A DNA stretch of 56,837 nt. Origin: Mycolicibacter sinensis. GTDB lineage: Bacteria > Actinomycetota > Actinomycetes > Mycobacteriales > Mycobacteriaceae. Under the pieces are notes generated by a model, which was not told the origin of the DNA, searched no databases, and saw only the letters and a list, made by a program, of their open reading frames with translations. Location of the stretch: positions 1 to 56,837 of the forward strand of contig NZ_LZIN01000079.1 in the NCBI RefSeq assembly GCF_001667375.1, given 5' to 3'. Shown one piece after another: positions 54,432 through 56,837 of this stretch. A program made the position numbers and the translations under genes. Position 1 is the stretch's first letter. Every line of letters begins with the position of its first letter.

Positions 54432-56837
54432 CTAGGTCCGTGCCTTCTCTACGAGCTCGTAGGTCTCGATGATGTCGCCTTCCTTGATGTCGCTGTAGGT
54501 CAGCGTCAGACCACATTCGTAGCCGTCGCGGACCTCGGTGACATCGTCCTTCTCCCGGCGCAGCGAGGAGACCGTGAGGTTCTCGGCGACCACCACGGAA
54601 TCGCGCAGCAGCCGCGCCTTGGCGTTGCGGCGCATGATGCCGGAGGTGACCAGGCAACCCGCGATGTTGCCGACCTTCGAGGACCGGAACATGGCGCGAA
54701 TCTCGGCGCGGCCCAGTTCCTTCTCCTCGAAGATGGGCTTGAGCATGCCCTTGAGAGCCTTCTCGATCTCGTCGATGGCCTGGTAGATGATCGAGTAGTA
54801 GCGGATCTCCACGCCTTCGCGGTTGGCCAGCTCGGTGGCCTTGCCCTCGGCACGCACGTTGAAGCCGATGATGATCGCGTCCGACGCCGACGCCAGGTTG
54901 ACGTTGGTCTCGGTGATGCCACCGACGCCGCGGTCGATCACCCGCAGTGCCACCTCGTCGTCGATCTGGATACCCATCAGGGCCTCTTCCAGCGCCTCGA
55001 CGGTACCGGCGTTGTCGCCCTTGAGGATCAGGTTCAGCTGGCTGGTTTCCTTCAGGGCCGAGTCCAGGTCCTCCAGCGAGATCCGCTTGCGCGTCCGCGC
55101 TGCCAGGGCGTTGCGCTTGCGCGCGTTGCGCTTGTCGGCGATCTGGCGGGCGATCCGGTCCTCGTCGACGACGAGCAGGTTGTCGCCGGCGCCGGGAACC
55201 GAGGTGAAGCCGACCACCTGCACGGGCCGCGACGGCAGCGCCTCGTCGACGTCGTCGCCGTGCTCGTCGACCATCCGCCGCACCCGCCCGTAGGCGTCAC
55301 CGGCGACGATCGAGTCACCGACCCGCAGCGTGCCGCGCTGAATCAGCACGGTGGCCACCGGGCCGCGGCCGCGGTCGAGGTGCGCCTCGATCGCCACACC
55401 CTGAGCCTCCATGTCGGGGTTGGCCCGCAGGTCCAGGGCGGCGTCGGCGGTCAGCAGCACCGCCTCCTCCAGGGCCGCGATGTTGGTGCCCTGCTTGGCC
55501 GAGATGTCGACGAACATCGTGTCGCCACCGAATTCCTCTGGCACCAGGCCGTATTCGGTGAGCTGGCCGCGGATCTTCTGCGGGTCAGCGCCTTCCTTGT
55601 CGATCTTGTTGACCGCCACCACGATCGGCACATCGGCGGCCTGGGCGTGGTTGATCGCCTCCACCGTCTGCGGCATCACGCCATCGTCGGCGGCAACCAC
55701 CAGGATCGCGATGTCGGTGGCCTTGGCACCGCGGGCACGCATGGCGGTGAACGCCTCGTGACCGGGGGTGTCGATGAAGGTGATCAGCCGCTCGGAGCCG
55801 TCGAAGTCGACGCCCACCTGGTAGGCGCCGATGTGCTGGGTGATGCCGCCGGCCTCGCCCTCGCGCACGTTGGCCTTGCGGATGGTGTCCAGCAGGCGGG
55901 TCTTGCCGTGGTCGACGTGACCCATCACGGTCACCACCGGCGGGCGGCTCTGCAGGTCCTCCTCGTCGCCGGTGTCCTCGCCGTAGGAGAGGTCGAACGA
56001 CTCCAGCAGCTCGCGGTCCTCGTCCTCGGGCGAGACCACCTGCACGACGAAGTTCATCTCGCTGCCGAGCAACTCCAGGGTCTCGTCGCCGACCGACTGG
56101 GTTGCGGTGACCATCTCACCGAGGTTGAACAGCGCCTGCACCAGCGCGGCCGGGTTGGCGTCGATCTTCTCGGCGAAGTCGGACAGCGACGCGCCGCGGG
56201 CCAACCGGATCGTCTCGCCATTGCCGTGCGGCAACCGCACACCACCGACGACCGGCGCCTGCATGTTCTCGTATTCGGCGCGTTTCGCCCGCTTCGACTT
56301 GCGTCCCCGCTTGGGCGCGCCGCCCGGACGGCCGAACGCGCCGGCCGCGCCACCGCGCTGGCCGGGACGACCGCCGCCGCCGGGACGACCCCGGAAGCCG
56401 CCGGCGCCGGCGCCGGCGGGGGCCCCGCCACCGCCGCCGGGACCGCCACCGCGGTAGTTACCACCGGGACCGCCGCCGGGACCACCGGGACGGCCGCCGG
56501 GAGCGCCCGGACGACCGCCGCCGCCGGGCCGCGGCGGGCCGCCGGGACGCGGGCGGCCCTGCGCGCCGAAGTTACTGGTGCGACCGGGCATGTTGCCCGG
56601 TGTCGCGCCGCCGCCCGGACGCGGCATACCGGGCCGGGGGGCACCCGGCCGGGGTGCCTGCGGGTGCGGACGCGGAATGGCGCGCTCCACCGGCTGCGCC
56701 GACGAGAAGGGGTTGTTGCCGACGCGCGGCATCCGGGCACCGGGCTTGGGACCCGGTGCTGCCGGCCGGGGGCCGGGAGCAGCGGGCGACGGACCGGGCG
56801 CCGCCGGCGCAGGCGGCAAAGGGGCGACCGGAACCCG
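54432..56837 (-). CDS. infB: Translation initiation factor IF-2 (5' end beyond the window)
   Basis: The visible 801 codons cover the end of the long Pro/Gly/Arg-rich linker, the G domain ([45 protein letters not shown]) and the beta-barrel and C-terminal fMet-tRNA-binding domains, to TAG 54432-54434. IF-2 delivers initiator tRNA to the 30S subunit. The frame runs off the right edge, so the N-terminal part and true start are outside. The linker contains dense Gly-Gly-Arg-Pro repeats (about 56320-56640), unusually low in complexity. Confidence 0.97.
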   Translation of the reverse strand, partial: RVPVAPLPPAPAAPGPSPAAPGPRPAAPGPKPGARMPRVGNNPFSSAQPVERAIPRPHPQAPRPGAPRPGMPRPGGGATPGNMPGRTSNFGAQGRPRPGGPPRPGGGGRPGAPGGRPGGPGGGPGGNYRGGGPGGGGGAPAGAGAGGFRGRPGGGGRPGQRGGAAGAFGRPGGAPKRGRKSKRAKRAEYENMQAPVVGGVRLPHGNGETIRLARGASLSDFAEKIDANPAALVQALFNLGEMVTATQSVGDETLELLGSEMNFVVQVVSPEDEDRELLESFDLSYGEDTGDEEDLQSRPPVVTVMGHVDHGKTRLLDTIRKANVREGEAGGITQHIGAYQVGVDFDGSERLITFIDTPGHEAFTAMRARGAKATDIAILVVAADDGVMPQTVEAINHAQAADVPIVVAVNKIDKEGADPQKIRGQLTEYGLVPEEFGGDTMFVDISAKQGTNIAALEEAVLLTADAALDLRANPDMEAQGVAIEAHLDRGRGPVATVLIQRGTLRVGDSIVAGDAYGRVRRMVDEHGDDVDEALPSRPVQVVGFTSVPGAGDNLLVVDEDRIARQIADKRNARKRNALAARTRKRISLEDLDSALKETSQLNLILKGDNAGTVEALEEALMGIQIDDEVALRVIDRGVGGITETNVNLASASDAIIIGFNVRAEGKATELANREGVEIRYYSIIYQAIDEIEKALKGMLKPIFEEKELGRAEIRAMFRSSKVGNIAGCLVTSGIMRRNAKARLLRDSVVVAENLTVSSLRREKDDVTEVRDGYECGLTLTYSDIKEGDIIETYELVEKART

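Noticed and set aside
56320..56640. Repetitive sequence that could be taken for a tandem repeat locus or a PE_PGRS-like gene
   Set aside because: It is the Gly/Pro/Arg-rich linker of IF-2, in frame with infB.

Overview
The window is high-GC actinobacterial DNA, almost certainly from a non-tuberculous member of the Mycobacteriaceae. The evidence is the density of mycobacterial-type genes (gpsI, pepR, pptT/pptH, ltp1, echA16-like, fadD/fadE, DesA3-like desaturase, CDGP and LIP-lipase secreted proteins) and a backbone whose gene order follows the M. tuberculosis Rv2771c-Rv2839c interval as I remember it: flavodoxin-membrane protein-dapB, nitronate monooxygenase, pepR, gpsI, rpsO, ribF, sirR, fadE21/ltp1, truB, pptT, pptH, Rv2799/Rv2800-like, echA16-like, dinF, DHH phosphoesterase, rbfA, infB (cut by the right edge).

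Layout. 1-3.5 kb: the tail of a 13E12-type HNH protein, small genes, a flavodoxin fragment, then a ferredoxin-reductase/acyl-CoA desaturase pair. 3.5-16.3 kb: the conserved backbone, interrupted by a PF10118 protein/epoxide-hydrolase-like/PDR-reductase operon (6.3-9.2 kb). 16.3-36.4 kb: an accessory block where M. tuberculosis has only fadE21-ltp1. It holds a decayed VirS/mymA/lipR-like module (17.4-21.1 kb), an 11-gene minus-strand operon (21.1-32.7 kb), a TetR regulator, and gene ruins (truncated aldehyde dehydrogenase, monooxygenase tail, desaturase tail) beside a second TetR and a VapBC pair. 36.4-44.6 kb: truB-pptT-pptH and secreted or lipid-related genes, including a striking His/Trp-rich secreted protein. 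44.6-49.7 kb: a four-gene sulfone/sulfonate scavenging operon behind a leader with SAM-riboswitch-like features. 49.7-56.8 kb: backbone again, ending in the rbfA-infB cluster.

How the genes work together. The minus-strand operon encodes what would be needed to hydroxylate (P450), oxidise (SDRs), ring-expand or oxygen-insert (Baeyer-Villiger-type monooxygenase) and hydrolyse (alpha/beta hydrolase) a hydrophobic compound, then CoA-activate it (FadD) and beta-oxidise it (FadE, MaoC, SDR, Ltp1 thiolase). Most genes overlap by 4 bp. I infer one catabolic pathway, substrate unknown, probably controlled by the adjacent TetR through GTGTATG-containing inverted repeats. The sulfone operon combines two DszC/SfnB-like flavoproteins with SsuD- and SfnG-like luciferase-type monooxygenases, suggesting release of sulfite from organosulfur compounds under sulfur limitation.

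Gene decay is a theme. Five or more broken genes lie here, several being fragments of families that also have an intact copy in the window (flavodoxin, desaturase, flavin monooxygenase). All functional calls rest on motif recognition and recalled homologues; no searches were run.
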